A stretch of 64,000 nucleotides of DNA from assembly GCF_029962835.1 (NCBI RefSeq), contig NC_080577.1:3286001-3350000 (forward strand), read 5' to 3'. Both the position numbers and the translations under genes were made by a program. The stretch is from Magnolia sinica (Eukaryota > Streptophyta > Magnoliopsida > Magnoliales > Magnoliaceae). Positions 49,088 through 60,774 of the stretch are shown here, piece by piece (the stretch's first letter is position 1; each line of letters opens with the position of its first letter). A model generated the notes under the pieces. That model did no database searches. It had not been told where the DNA came from and saw nothing but the letters and a program-made list of their open reading frames with translations.

Positions 49088-50457
49088 AGAATTCCTCGAT
49101 CAACCGTATAACAGTCTATCTGCACATCTTTGGTGCTATATTATCAACATTTACTATGATTTTTTTTTTTTTTTAAAAAAATACCATAGCCCATCTATAA
49201 GATAGCCATCTGGATCACGGTGGTGTGGTGGTATACGGTGTTCCATATGGGGATGCTTGGGTATCCATTCCATTGATGAAATGGCCTTCTTTCTATAGCC
49301 ATTTATTTTAAAAGCAATGAATGGGATGGTGAGCATGGCCCGATAAAAGAGATGCTCTTGCACCATAAGAGGGTCGTAATTAATGGACATGGCTTTCCTG
49401 TAACTCGGCCTTAGTGAAATCTCCTGCAACACCAAGCTTTGTGAGGGCCGTGATGTTGTTCGTCTTTTATCTGTTCTATTCATCCGTTTCTTTAGTTTAT
49501 TTTTGGATATGAGCCTAAACATGAGGGAAATCCACGACTCAAGTGGGACACACTAGTGGGATTGAATTACCACCATTGAAACCTTTTGGAAGCCAAAGAA
49601 GTTCTGAATCAGGCTGGTATTTTTTGTTTTCCTATCATTCTCGTGGGAATCACCTAATGAACAGGTTCAATGGCATATAAAGATCATGACCCCTGGTGTG
49701 GTCCACTTGAATTTTGGATCTCATAATCCTAGAATGATCTAGTGAAGTGGATGGACAAAGCAGATATAACACAAACATCACAGTACTGGACCACAACAGA
49801 GATTGGGGTTATGGGGGATTCTTATAGCCCTGTGTTACTGGCAAGCAACGCCGGGTGTGGATGGTGTGGATGGTTTGCTACCAAAAATAAAGGATGTAAA
49901 TTTTAGTTCCCACGTTTTATTCAGTTTATCTATTAAATGAATTTGGAATGGAAAGAAATGGTTTCACCTGTATTTTAGCTTTTTAGGTTGAGTCAGCCTA
50001 AGTCCACCGAAGGTTTTAATACTCACGGTATCGATCTGTGTAAATCAGATCAAGATTCAAACAAGTCGAATAAGACCCATCCAAGTGCTATGTTATCAAC
50101 CCTCGGGCTATATTACACTCGTCCAAGTGTTATGGTATCAACCCTTTCGGTCTGACCGAGATACCGACAAGCTCTATTAGACTCTTCCCAGGCTTAATAG
50201 AAGTATTAAGTTGTTGATTGGACCATTATACACACACATAAGTTAATTGCTGCAGATTTTAAATCTCTACCACGTGTAAGGAAATCTTAGAGAGAGAGAG
50301 GGGCTTAAGAACTTTCATTTAATAGCAACATTTCCTAACACAGAAACCACACATGAAACGGAATACTACCTTTGGAGAGTCGTTGAATTCTCTCCATTAT
50401 TCGTACATGAATATGTAAAACTTTTCAGAATACTTGAAAGTGGAGATGGTGGTCAGC

Positions 50458-51212
50458 TTAAACTGAACCTTCAACACAGAGCCATTGACCCACAAAAAGC
50501 TTGTTACAAACTAGGTTGGGATTGAGAGAGCTGAAGTCTTCAGTGGTCAGATTGAACAATTGTGTGACCCCAAAGCATGTGTCGCCTGACCGCACTCCAA
50601 ACACCGATTCGCACACTGGTGTGGGGTCCGCAGCCTTTCCAGTCTCTGCTTTATTAATACATGATCAAAGCAAAATGAAATGGCAATATTACTTACAAGA
50701 ACATAAAAATGCAAGAACTAAATGAAGCTTAAAAGATTAGCTCACTTGTTAGGGAGTGATATCATGTGGGTGAATGAATATTGAACCCCACTTAATCTTA
50801 CACTTCCCTTTAAATGATCCAATATAGATGGATGGGTTCCACCATGAAGATGGCTTGATTCAAACTGAAGCTAGTTTGCTCTTCAGGTGGGCCACATGCA
50901 CATTAAAAAAGAATGGCAAGTTTTGATTAAATCATTTATATTTTTCACAAGGGCGGTCCACCCGACGAGCCGGCAGCGTGGTTTTTGTGTAAGGTCACCT
51001 TCATTGGTGGTCTCACATCATGTACCACTTAATGTCATACTAACATGTGAGAGTAATTGGCCCAGGAGAAGGTGTCGGTGGGACTAGGAAACTTCTAATA
51101 TACATAAAGGCCTGAACTTACTAAAGAATCTGGCCTCGGCAATGGAAATGATGAGAAGAAAAGAGAGCATCAAAACCAAATTGAAGAACATGACTTTTTG
51201 GTTGTTGGCCAT
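50458..51212 (-). CDS. Small secreted LysM-domain protein (copy 1, 2 exons)
   Basis: Exon 1 (51212-51122) and exon 2 (50645-50458) flank a 476-bp GT-AG intron of phase 1 and encode 92 aa. Residues 1-28 are a signal peptide (Lys6, then a Leu/Phe/Ile core, then AEA). Residues 42-89 are a single LysM domain with VRSGDTC, FNLT and LNPNL blocks and a GQWLCV ending; four Cys can form disulfides. This matches plant extracellular LysM (LysMe) proteins, which have no kinase, membrane anchor or second LysM. LysM domains bind N-acetylglucosamine polymers such as chitin, so an apoplastic role in sensing or scavenging fungal or symbiont glycans is possible but not shown. The acceptor AAAGCAG permits a 3-nt shift. 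A TATA box lies 85 bp upstream. Confidence 0.88.
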
Positions 51213-51220
51213 AGCTATCC

Positions 51221-51245
51221 TCTCTCTCTCTCTCTCTCTCTCTCT
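51221..51245. repeat. CT/GA microsatellite in LysM 1 leader
   Basis: A CT run on the plus strand lies in the presumed 5' UTR of LysM gene 1. It has the same length class in copy 3 and is reduced in copy 2. Confidence 0.85.
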
Positions 51246-51296
51246 ACAAGATAAGAAGCTCCCTCTTCTTGGATGTGGCCTCTGTAAACCCCCTCT

Positions 51297-51304
51297 TATT
51301 TATA
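51297..51304 (-). promoter_or_regulatory. TATA box of LysM gene 1
   Basis: TATAAATA on the minus strand, 85 bp before the ATG. It is conserved at the same place in all three copies. A GA microsatellite lies between it and the start. Confidence 0.75.
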
Positions 51305-52350
51305 GTAGGAAAGTTGATGGACGGCTGTCATTTAAGCCAACAAAGCCATTGTTATTACTTATGTTTTAACAAGGAGGCCGGCTTCTATGTAACATAGTTT
51401 ATTTCAAAGTGATCCTCTAATAGTGCAGTTGATCAATCTGGACTGTCCATCAGGTGCAATACAAATTTCACACGCTACTGGGTGAAATGACACTAATCAG
51501 ATGACCTTGGACATCTATAAGTGGACGATCTGATGGCGAGGATTGCCTATAAAGGTGATTCTTTGTAGGAACCATAAGCAATCCATCATGAGCCCCTACG
51601 AATAGATGGCTCAAATTTTAGATTGGACCTCTTTTCCATAAACAATCTTAACCATCCATTTCGTAAGTCATTGGTTGGATGGTTAGGCCAACTGAAGATA
51701 TGACTCTTGATATAGTGGAACGGAGGAGGAACAGGATTCATGTAGCTGAGCCCAATTAATTGGAATAAGGCTTAGATGATGATGATTGGGCGTAACGGAT
51801 GGACCAGATTGATTGATTAGGTTGATCAAGGGTCTCAGTTCCACTATAACTTACGGCGATCTAAGTGTCTCAGTTCCACAAAACAAATAGACCGCTCAAA
51901 AAAAAAAAAAAAAAAACCTGGGCTGAGTTTTGCTAAACTGTCTCCTGTTTCTAATATCCATGATGGGCCCATTTGGCTTCATGACCGGATGATCAAAGCA
52001 GTCCATTTGGCGGATCATGTTGTGGATATGTAGCTGTAAAAAAAAATCATTATTGTTGATTTGAACATTTATTGAACCAAGTTTACCAATGGGGCTCATC
52101 TTCGGGGATTCACATGGTGGGGCCCATGGTGGAATGGAGATAGCCACGTGATGATCGTAACCATGAAATTGACCCCTCATAAAATATAGACCACTAGTTG
52201 CATTATCCATTTTTATCAGATGGCTAGGATCACCTAAGGGGGACACGGCGTATCGATGTTGGGGCCTACATATCTCCTGCTTAGTTTCCAAGAGTAGGGC
52301 CCCACAAATTACCCTGAACAAAAAACTTCGATCATCCTAGTGGCGCCGGC

Positions 52351-52560
52351 CATTAAATGGAAGATTAGAAGGAAATGGTCATCCATCCATCTAAATTCAA
52401 TGGCAGAATCAGATGGCTAAGATCATCTGATCAATGTGCTTTTCATCCAGAAAAAGGTTCCTCGGTTTGGATTGTTCAAAAATCGCTTCATGAACATGCC
52501 TAATATAAGTTGTCTCTTGTCCATTAGTTTGTTATTACTTTGTCTCTTGTCCATTAGCGA
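52351..52560. other. Spacer with short direct repeat
   Basis: TTGTCTCTTGTCCATTAG occurs twice close together (about 52510 and 52540), directly before the solo LTR. No gene. Confidence 0.6.
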
Positions 52561-53263
52561 ACAGTTTCATGGCCAAGATGGATCAGAAAAGGCCCGGTCG
52601 ACGACAGAAGTGATCCGGACCATCGGACCTTAGATCGGGCATATCTTGCAATCCGGAATGAGTTATCTGACGTAAAATACATGATTTTGGGGTAGAACGA
52701 GCTACTTTAGCCAACCAACCCGCTACGCTGGGTTGCGCAACCCGGAATTGCGAAAAACCCCTTGATCAATGGTTGTTTCCCTGTTTTAATTCTGTTTTTA
52801 CTATAAATAGTAAGTTTTAGTTTGATTATAACTCTTCATCCGTCAGGCTTTAGGAGTTGCGCCCAACGTGAAAAGAGCTTAGAATAATTAGGAGAATGGT
52901 TTGGTGAAGCCAAATAGGACACTTACTATTTTTGGCCGAAAACCTTGCACACTAGTAGACATCACGACCGTATATAAATAGTAAGTTTACTATTTATAGT
53001 AAGTCGCGGATTCTAGGAGTTTGAGTTGTAGTTTGATTCTGATTTTTTTTCCATTGCTTGGGACCCTTATTTAAAGGGTTGTGAACTCGTTTTTAATTAT
53101 TGATCAATCAATTTTGAATTTATTAAAATTTATTTCTATTTTCTGCTTTCTTTCCTCGTGGATTCGAGAAGTCTCTGTGAGGAGTCCAGAGAAGTTCCGT
53201 GGATTCGGAATAGTTATCCTCTTAAGGAAGACGGTGCTCGACCTCACGTCCTCCCCTGCGTCA
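52561..53263 (+). mobile_element. Solo LTR of the 20-26 kb gypsy family, 5' truncated
   Basis: It matches the 724-bp LTRs from ACAGTTTCATGG (about 20 bp in) to the final CCCCTGCGTCA. No primer site or coding sequence follows. The first bases of the LTR are missing, so no TSD can be tested. A recombination-derived solo LTR or a truncated copy both fit. Confidence 0.9.
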
Positions 53264-53469
53264 AATTCTAGAAGTGAAGATAAGTCGTTCAAAGTAATCA
53301 TGCTTTATATCTTGTCCTGTTGTGGTATATGATGAACCATTCCTTTTCTTTTGTGGTACACAGGTTCTACAGGTGCTGCTGACATTCATCTCCAAGCCTT
53401 TTACAACTACCAATGCGCCCATCAGCTTTGTCACTTCCAACCTCACATGTTTTTGTTTTGAATTGAAAT

Positions 53470-54110
53470 TGATGCAGAGACACTTTCATGGTGAAGATGG
53501 ACCGGAGAAGGTTCCATTGGAGGCAGAAATGATCCCGACCATCAGAATCTTAAATCAGTCGTGTCTCACAAACTGGGATGGGTTTTTCGACATATTATAT
53601 ATGATTTTAGGGTAGGACTTGCTTAAGTAAACCAATTTGTTATGCCAAGTTGCCCACACTATATGATTTTAGGGTAGGACTTAAGTAAACCAATTTGTTA
53701 TGCCGAGTTGCCCACACTATATTCACAAGATTTCATTAGATCGACAATCAAAATTCCAGTTTAGTTTCATCTTTATGGTAAGTTTTAGTTCAAGTATAAC
53801 TTTTGATCTTTTGAATCGTAGGAGTTGTGCCAACATGAGAAGTGGTTGGTCCGACTTACTATTTTTGGCTACCACGAAGTCTACTAAAAATAGAGATCTT
53901 CTATAAATAATAAGTTTACTCTTTATAGTAAGTCACGTTTAAGTCTAAGTTTGAAACTCCATTTGAGTTCCCTATTTAAAGAGTTATAATTTCATTTTTT
54001 AAAAATCAGTAATCAATTTATTTTAAATTTATTAAGAATTATTCTTATTTTATAAATCTTTCCTTAGAAAAATTGTTAGAGGACATGAATCAACTCTTAC
54101 CTTTCCGCGA
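53470..54110 (+). mobile_element. Old diverged LTR related to the same family
   Basis: It begins TGATGCAGAGACACTTTCATGG and keeps the phrase order of the family LTR (TGGACCGGAGAAGG-type, ATATGATTTTAGGGTAGG, TATTTATAGTAAGT-like blocks, TTTAAAGAGTT) with much divergence. It includes a 62-bp internal tandem duplication at about 53601-53720. The right end is unclear. Confidence 0.65.
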
Positions 54111-55439
54111 AAATATGCTACTTTTAAACCCCCTGAGCACTGTCCTTTGAGGCAGCCTCGGAATCTACTCTCTAAATTATAAATCTCATAACCCAGCGGT
54201 GAATTCCCATTGATCTACCAATCCACGTCCTCCTCAAACCATGCATCTGATCACACCACTTTGACCGCAGAAAGCTTGTCCACACCAGCTGGCTCAAATC
54301 CATACTTGAGCTTGAATCCATTACTTGAATTCTTTTTCTTTCTCTCCTTGATAAGCATCGTGGTTCAAGCCACTGACATGGGATTCTTCCATTAGACAAT
54401 CTAGCTTTGTGTTATTAAGGAGTCTGCAAAAGCAACGACATGTTGCACTTCCATTTGTTTTCACGTTATATGTTTTAACTCGAGTTAAACTGTCCAAAAA
54501 CTCACCCTAGATATGCTATTAGCATGGATAATATTAATTGAATAATTGTATTCTCTGATTTTCTGTTGCATTTTATACATGCATTAGATATTAACTAATT
54601 GGACAATTAAGGCATACCTTTCATATATTTAATTATTTTATAAACCATCTAAACTCTATTCCATTATTCGGATAATTTATTTTTGTATGCCACGTGTGCA
54701 TTTTCTGTGTGCCGTGTATAATCAGTTCTTTGTTTTTAATTAATAGCGTCGGCAGTTGGATTCACCGAACTTATATGTCTACTAATCAGTGGTTAGGATT
54801 TCTCAAAGAATACCCAATCATAGAGTTAAAACTTAGTATATGTCATGTGTTCAAGTTCTAAATTCATGTGTATCAAGTGTCATGCTCTGCCAAAATATCA
54901 TATAACTCCCCTTTTGCAATTGCTTCTCCATCACTCCCCAACAGTCTTGAAAAAAGCTTCTTATATCCACGTGTGGCGCAAGCCATGCATATCTTCCCAC
55001 ATTTATTAGATATTATCCCATCATAGAAGGGTACCTGTAATCCATTATATTTTCAGTAGATTAAACAATGCTTGATTATTCTGCTTAATATTTAATTAAA
55101 ATCAAATTTTATTTTTATTCATCTTCAGTCACTAAATTATTTTTAGAATTTGATTAAATTATCAACATATACATTGGGACCTACATCTAGAATTTTCTTG
55201 TCCAGGAGATTGAGATTGTCAATGATGTCAGCGTCCCTCTCAAAAGTCATTTTGATCAAGATCCTAACCATCTAATCAATAGCTAGAAAAAATGGATGGT
55301 CCGTATTTATTATATTAGAAAAGGTTTGATTCCAGCTGCCTCGTATTAATTAAAAGTAACCTTAAGGTGGATCCAGCCACAAAAGATGGGCCTACATGAT
55401 GGACAATTCAGGCAAGACTCTCCTACATAGAAAACACAT
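54111..55439. other. Intergenic DNA, no gene recognised
   Basis: AT-rich. Short frames without domains. Confidence 0.4.
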
Positions 55440-55622
55440 CAAATGAATGAGAGAGAGAGAGAGAGAGAGCTTAGCAATAACAAGGCTTCTTACTTGATAA
55501 CTTTCATATACCATTAACATTTCATTAGTGGCAGACTAGTTGAGAGATATTGAATTTCCTTTTATTCACTCATGCATATTAAAGAATTTCAGATACAGGG
55601 AAGAGGAGAAAGTGGTCTCAGC

Positions 55623-56618
55623 TCAAACAGACCCATCAACACAAAGCCATTGACCCACAAAGAGCTTGTCACAAGCAAGGTTGGGATTGAGAGAGGTGAA
55701 GAATTCACTAGTCAGGTTGAACAATTGTGAGACCCCAAAGCATGTGTCACCTGACCGCACTCCAAACACCGATTTGCACACTGGTGTGGGGTCCGCAGCC
55801 TTTCCAAAATCTTCTTTGTTACATGGATCAAAGCAAAATAAAATGGCATTACTTAACAGAAGATAAAAGTGCAAGAAGTAAATGAAGCTCACAAGCTTAG
55901 TTCAAATTTGTTAGGGAATGATGGGCTACACCCACGGAAGAAGTTTGCATTGGGTGAGTGAATATTGAGCCTCACTTGATCTTAGTCTCCTAGAAAGTCG
56001 AAAGAAAGTGTGGCCCACTTCCCTTTTAATGATCCAATCTTGATGGATGGACCGAGTTAAACTTTCACTACCATATCATTTCAATTTTGAAATTAAAGAG
56101 GTTTTTCTTGCCCCACATGCACTTTCCACTTGTTTTAAATAATTGAACTAATAGAGCATAACGAATCAATCCCTTTATCTCACAGCCCAATCTCACATCC
56201 CATGGGTTAAGACCTCGGTTGAACCTCTTTTGTGGGCCCCACATCACATGGGTAACGCCTCGCATGAGTTATCCGTCTCCCACAGGCTGCCCACCCCGAG
56301 TGTGCCCTTGCATCCTGCAGGCCACTCCACTCAAGTTCGGTGTGAAAATGCTCCTATATTACAAGATTATTAAACCATTTTTTTAACAAGTGTCGTCCAC
56401 CCGATTAGTGAACAATCGATTTTTTGTTTAAGGTTTTTTTTTTTTAAAAAAAAAAACAAACAAACAAACAGGGAGAAGGTGAAAGTTGGACTTGCAGACG
56501 TCTAATTTACAAAATGACTTGAACTAACTATAAAAGAATCTGGGCCTCAGCAATGGAAATGATGAGAAGAAAGGAGAGCATCAAAACCAAATAACATGGC
56601 TTTTTTGTTGTTGGCCAT
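55623..56618 (-). pseudogene. LysM copy 2, exon 1 broken
   Basis: The exon 2 equivalent (55810-55623, 188 bp as in copies 1 and 3) is open and encodes a full LysM domain with SGDTC, NLT and LNPNL blocks. The exon 1 equivalent (56618-56532) has lost 5 bp after the second Met and gained one base near its end, so the frame meets TGA after 23 codons. The donor GTAAGT is replaced by sequence without a good site. A continuous frame from 55892 into exon 2 gives 89 aa, starting in former intron sequence with a hydrophobic stretch. Whether that is expressed is unknown. The TATA box (56694-56701) is kept. Confidence 0.8.
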
Positions 56619-56693
56619 AGCCATCCTATCTTTCTCTATCGGATAAGAAGCTCTCTCTTCTTGGATGTAGCCTCTATAATAATAAACCCCTCT

Positions 56694-56701
56694 TATTTAT
56701 A
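56694..56701 (-). promoter_or_regulatory. TATA box of LysM copy 2
   Basis: TATAAATA, 76 bp before the former ATG, at the position homologous to copies 1 and 3. Confidence 0.65.
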
Positions 56702-57979
56702 GTAGGAAAGTTGATGGATGGCTGTCATTTAAGCCAACGAAGCCGTTGTTATTACTTGTGTTTTAACAAGGAGACCGGCTTCTAAGTAACATAGTTCATT
56801 CCTATAAGTGATTGAGTGATCCTAGAGCTTTTCTAAGTTATAGTGCTCTTAGTTGCATTGGAACACTCTAACAGTGCAGTTGATCGATCTGAACTGTCCA
56901 TCAGGTGCAACATAAATTTCACTGGCTACATCAGATGACCCTGGGCCTAGAAAGTTGGCCTTCTCTTTCTTACCATTTGGACAATCTGATGGCTAGGATT
57001 GTCCAAGACATTGATTCTTTGGAAGAACTATAAGCAATCCATCATGAATCCCTACAAATAGATGGCTCAAATTTTCGATTGGACCTATTTTCCATAAACA
57101 ATCTTAACCATCCATTTTGTAAGTTATTGGTTGGATGGTTAAGCTAACTGACGGTTGGCCCTTCATAGAGTGGAATGACAGAACAGGATGATGCAGTCAG
57201 CTCCAATCAATTGGTATCAGGCTTAGATCACGATGATGATGATTGGGTATAATGGACGGCCCAGATTGATTGATTGGGTTGTTCAAGTGTCCCAGTTCCA
57301 CTGTTACTTAAGGTGATCTGAGGCACTGGATGCATTTTCCTTGGTTATGTGTTGAGAGTGGCGTGCTAACCTAGATTTTTGTGTTGTTTTATGTTCAACG
57401 CGATCAGATCTTTGTAGAGAAAAGACATAAATCAGTGGATAATAACTAAACTAGATTTGCAAAGCCCCTATGTTTGTGAAATCCAATCCATCCATCAGAG
57501 GGCACCGCTGTGTAGATGCCCGATCTAAGAATTGGGTGGGTCAACTAGTCAGGTGGGCCACAATTTACTTAACAAATAGACAGATCTGAAAAAACATGTG
57601 CTGAGTTTTTCTAATCGTCTCCTGTTTCTAATATCCATGACTGGCCCATTTGGCTCCATGATCGGATGATCAAAGCCGTCCATCTGGTGGACCATGGTGT
57701 GGATAAGTAGCTTTAAAAAAAAAAAAATTAAAAAAAAAAATCATATGACGTTCGTTTGAACATGTACTGAACTAAGTGTACAAATGGAGCTCATCCGTGG
57801 TGGATGGGAGATACCCTACAATCTTCCCCACCTGATGATTGTAACCATGAGATTGGGCCCTCATAAAATATGGGCCACGAGTTGGATTTTCCATTTTTAC
57901 CGGATGGCTAGGATCACCTAAAAGGGAAGGAATCAGGACATGGCCTATTCAACGATAGTGTGCGTACTATCACCTGCTT

Positions 57980-58517
57980 GGAAACGGATTGGCTACTCCC
58001 CCTGACACCTGCCCCGTGGCTAATGGTCGGTGCTCTGTGGGCCCTACCATGATGTATATGTTTCATCCATTCCGTTCATCCATTTTTACAGATCCTTTTA
58101 GGGCTTGATACCAACAATGAGAGGGATATAAATCTCAGTTGGACCACACCACATGAAAACAATATTGATTGGATATCCACCATTAAAATCCTCCTAAGGC
58201 CTATTGTACTGTTTATTTGACATCCAATCTGTTGATTAGGTCATACAGGCCCAGATGAAGGGAAAAAACAAAAATCAGCTTGATCCAAAACTTTTATGGC
58301 CCCCAAAATATTTTTAATGGTCGACACTCGTTCAACACTGTTTCCTGTAATGTGGTTCACTTGAGATTGGGATATACTCATTTTTGGTCTCATAGTTTTA
58401 AATGATCTGTAAAAATAGATGGATGGCAGGGATGAAACAAATACATTATGGTGGGGCCTACATAGCACCGGCCATCAGCCATTGGCTGATGCCAGGGGGA
58501 GTGGCCAATCCGTTCCC
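57980..58517. mobile_element. MITE, first of three in a row
   Basis: The left end GGAAACGGATTGGCTACTCC and the right end GG(A/G)GTGGCCAATCCGTTCCC are inverted copies. The arms continue through the TGCC/GGCA and GGTCGGTGCTCTGTGGGCC phrases for about 75 bp. Non-coding. Confidence 0.85.
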
Positions 58518-58521
58518 ACTT

Positions 58522-59044
58522 GGACGGGGATTCCCTGTGAAAGCCTTTGGCAGTGAGTTCCTGCACTGGGAGCTTAGGTGGGGCCAGAGGTGATGTTTTC
58601 GAGAAATCCCTCCATTCCTCTGTTTTGTGAGCTCATTTTAGGACATTTGGCTAAAAATGATCTGGATCCAATACTCAAGTGGGCCAAAAACGTGAGTATT
58701 GAATGTCAACAGTTGAAATATTCCTGTGGCCATGGAAGCCTTGAATCAGGATAATATTTGTGTTTTCATTTCATCCCAATATTAATGACGTTATAAACAG
58801 TATAGATGGCATATAAACAACACCGTTGATGCTAGGAACGTTCAATGGTAGGAATTTCCCTACACATTTTTCTTTAGTGCTGCTTATTTGAGACTTGGAC
58901 CTGTTCAATTTTAGTCTTAAGTCCTAAAATGAGCTCAAATGACGGATGGATGGGGGTGGATTTCTCACAAACATCATGGTAGGCCCCACCTAAGTTTCCA
59001 CCGAGGAACTTCCTGAGAAAGGCTTTCGCAGGAAATCCGCGTCC
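58522..59044. mobile_element. MITE, second of three, different termini
   Basis: GGACGGGGATTCCCTGTGAA at the left pairs with TTCGCAGGAAATCCGCGTCC at the right. Inverted similarity continues to AGGTGGGGCC. The interior has the same phrase order as its neighbours, but the ends belong to another subfamily. Confidence 0.8.
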
Positions 59045-59070
59045 GTTCTAAAAGCGGTGCCCTGTAAATC

Positions 59071-59563
59071 GGAAACGGATTGGCTACTCCCGCTGCCACC
59101 AGCCCCTTGGCTGGTGGTTGGTGCTCTGTGGACCTCAAAATGATGTATGTTTTTCATCTATTCCGTTCATCCATTTTTCCAAATCATTTTAGGACTTTAT
59201 TCCTAAAATTAGAGGGATATAAATCTCAGGTGAGCCACACCACAGGAAAACAATAGTGATTGGATATCCACCATTAAAATCCTCCTAAGGCCCACTGTAC
59301 TGTTTATTTGACATCCAATCTGTTGATTAGGTCATACAGGCCTAGATGAAGGGAAAAAACAAAGATCAGATTGATCCAAAACTTTTATGGCCCCCAAATG
59401 GTTTTTAATGGTCGATGCTCATTCAACAATGTTTCCTATAATGTTGTACACTTGAGATTGGGATATATCTCGTGTTTGGTCTCATACCATAAAGTGATGG
59501 GGCCCATAGAGCACCGACCACCAGCCATTGGCTGGTGGCAGGGGGAGTAGCCAATCCGTTTCC
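59071..59563. mobile_element. MITE, third of three
   Basis: The ends GGAAACGGATTGGCTACTCC and GGAGTAGCCAATCCGTTTCC are perfect inverted 20-mers. It is a close relative of 57980-58517 in the same orientation, shorter on the right side. Confidence 0.85.
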
Positions 59564-60327
59564 AAATAAATCACGTGCGATTAAATGGAAGATTGGAAGG
59601 AAATGATCATCCATCTAATTAAATGAAAATCCAAACGGGAATCCATCTCGTGATTAATTACATAATCATTCTGACCTGTAAGACTATAGACGTATGGGAC
59701 CATTTTTAGGTGATCCTAACCCTAGATTTGAGGAGGGCTATGGTGGATGGGAGTCTTTCATTGTAAATATTCTAGATCTGAAGATCCTAACCCTTAGATC
59801 AATAATCTAAAAATAGAAGATTAAGCAGAAAACATATCAATGAAACGTTAGCCTCTTCCAAATTGGGAGCATTTTATGATGCTAGTCAATTATTGTATGG
59901 TCTGGCAAATCAATGGTTTGGATCACCAATCCGCTGTCCCAGATGTATGGAATCATGAGCCGAGTAGACCAAGATTGAATGCCCACCATTAAAAACTTCT
60001 TAAGGACAACAGAAGTGATGTTGGCACCACCATATGATCCAACCGTTGATCCAATTGGACTAAAAAGAAAAAGCTGTAAAAGAGAACATGAGACTCAGAG
60101 ATGATATAATATCTAATCTGGACCATTAACATGAACGGACCATTGTTGACGGGAAATCCCTGTCACAGGCTCGAATAGCCTTACTCTCCGCCGGTGGGCT
60201 AAAAATAGACGGCCCCCAATATAAAACTGTAAAATGCGATTCGTCCTCGTCAAGGACATCGAAAAATAAAAAAAATAAAAAATAAAAAATTCACCACTTG
60301 GGCAGCACGCATGGTTAAGAATCTTCT
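59564..60327. other. Intergenic DNA, no gene recognised
   Basis: No domain-bearing frame and no assigned repeat. Confidence 0.4.
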
Positions 60328-60774
60328 GGAAGCGGATTGGCTGGGTACCACACATCACTGTATAGCTACTGTTTTGACCTCAGCAAGTTTTGTGGGTCCC
60401 ATCATGAGGTATATATTATATCCAAACGATCCATCCATTTGAAGATCTGGTCTTAAGGCTTGAACCAAAAAATAATACAGATATAAAGATCAAGTGGACA
60501 ACACTACAAAAAGCAGTGGGATATTGAACATCTACTATTGAAAACCTTTTGGGGTCACAGGAGTTTCGGATCAATATGAAATTTGTTTATCCTCTTCATC
60601 CATGTATTTTTTAACTTATTAACAGATTGGATGGAAAATAAACATTATGGCAGGTCCTATGATTTTTTTTAAACAGTGAAAATCATTATCCTCGGCTGCC
60701 TTTTTTTGTGTATTCCATTTCAGCTTTGGATATGATTCAGGTTTTTTTTTTCTAATGCTCTAAAATGATCTAAA
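60328..60774. mobile_element. Truncated MITE at the duplication junction
   Basis: It begins GGAAGCGGATTGGCTGGGTA, the terminus shared with the element at 28461, and follows the family interior order. Its right inverted end is missing: homology stops at ATGATCTAAAAG, exactly where duplicated block 3 begins. Confidence 0.7.

Larger units (their letters stand above)
49088..52350. repeat. Segmental duplication block 1 (contains LysM gene 1)
   Basis: Nearly identical to 60775-64000 in the same orientation, at an offset of 11650-11687 bp. Differences are scattered substitutions and small indels. Similarity starts abruptly at AAGAATTCCTC. The right limit cannot be set because the partner runs off the window. 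A more diverged relative occupies about 55440-57960. Confidence 0.92.
55440..57960. repeat. Older duplicated block containing the broken LysM copy
   Basis: Collinear with about 50285-52300 and 61950-63930 but clearly more diverged. It starts in a GA microsatellite (55448-55468), continues through the LysM gene and ends near GGCTAGGATCACCTAA. It has an extra insertion of about 330 bp downstream of the TATA-side flank (near 57310-57580). Confidence 0.8.

Noticed and set aside
50501-50725. Plus-strand frame over LysM exon 2 (also at 62167 and 55666)
   Set aside because: Opposite strand of the conserved LysM exon, with no domain of its own.
51142-51369. 75-residue plus-strand frame (repeated at 62810-63037) starting with a signal-peptide-like segment
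   Set aside because: It is the antisense of LysM exon 1 and its leader. The hydrophobic look comes from the CT microsatellite. The minus-strand gene has splice sites, TATA box and a domain.
54172-54399. 75-residue minus-strand ORF resembling a retroelement fragment
   Set aside because: No conserved motif could be identified and nothing in its flanks supports a mobile element.
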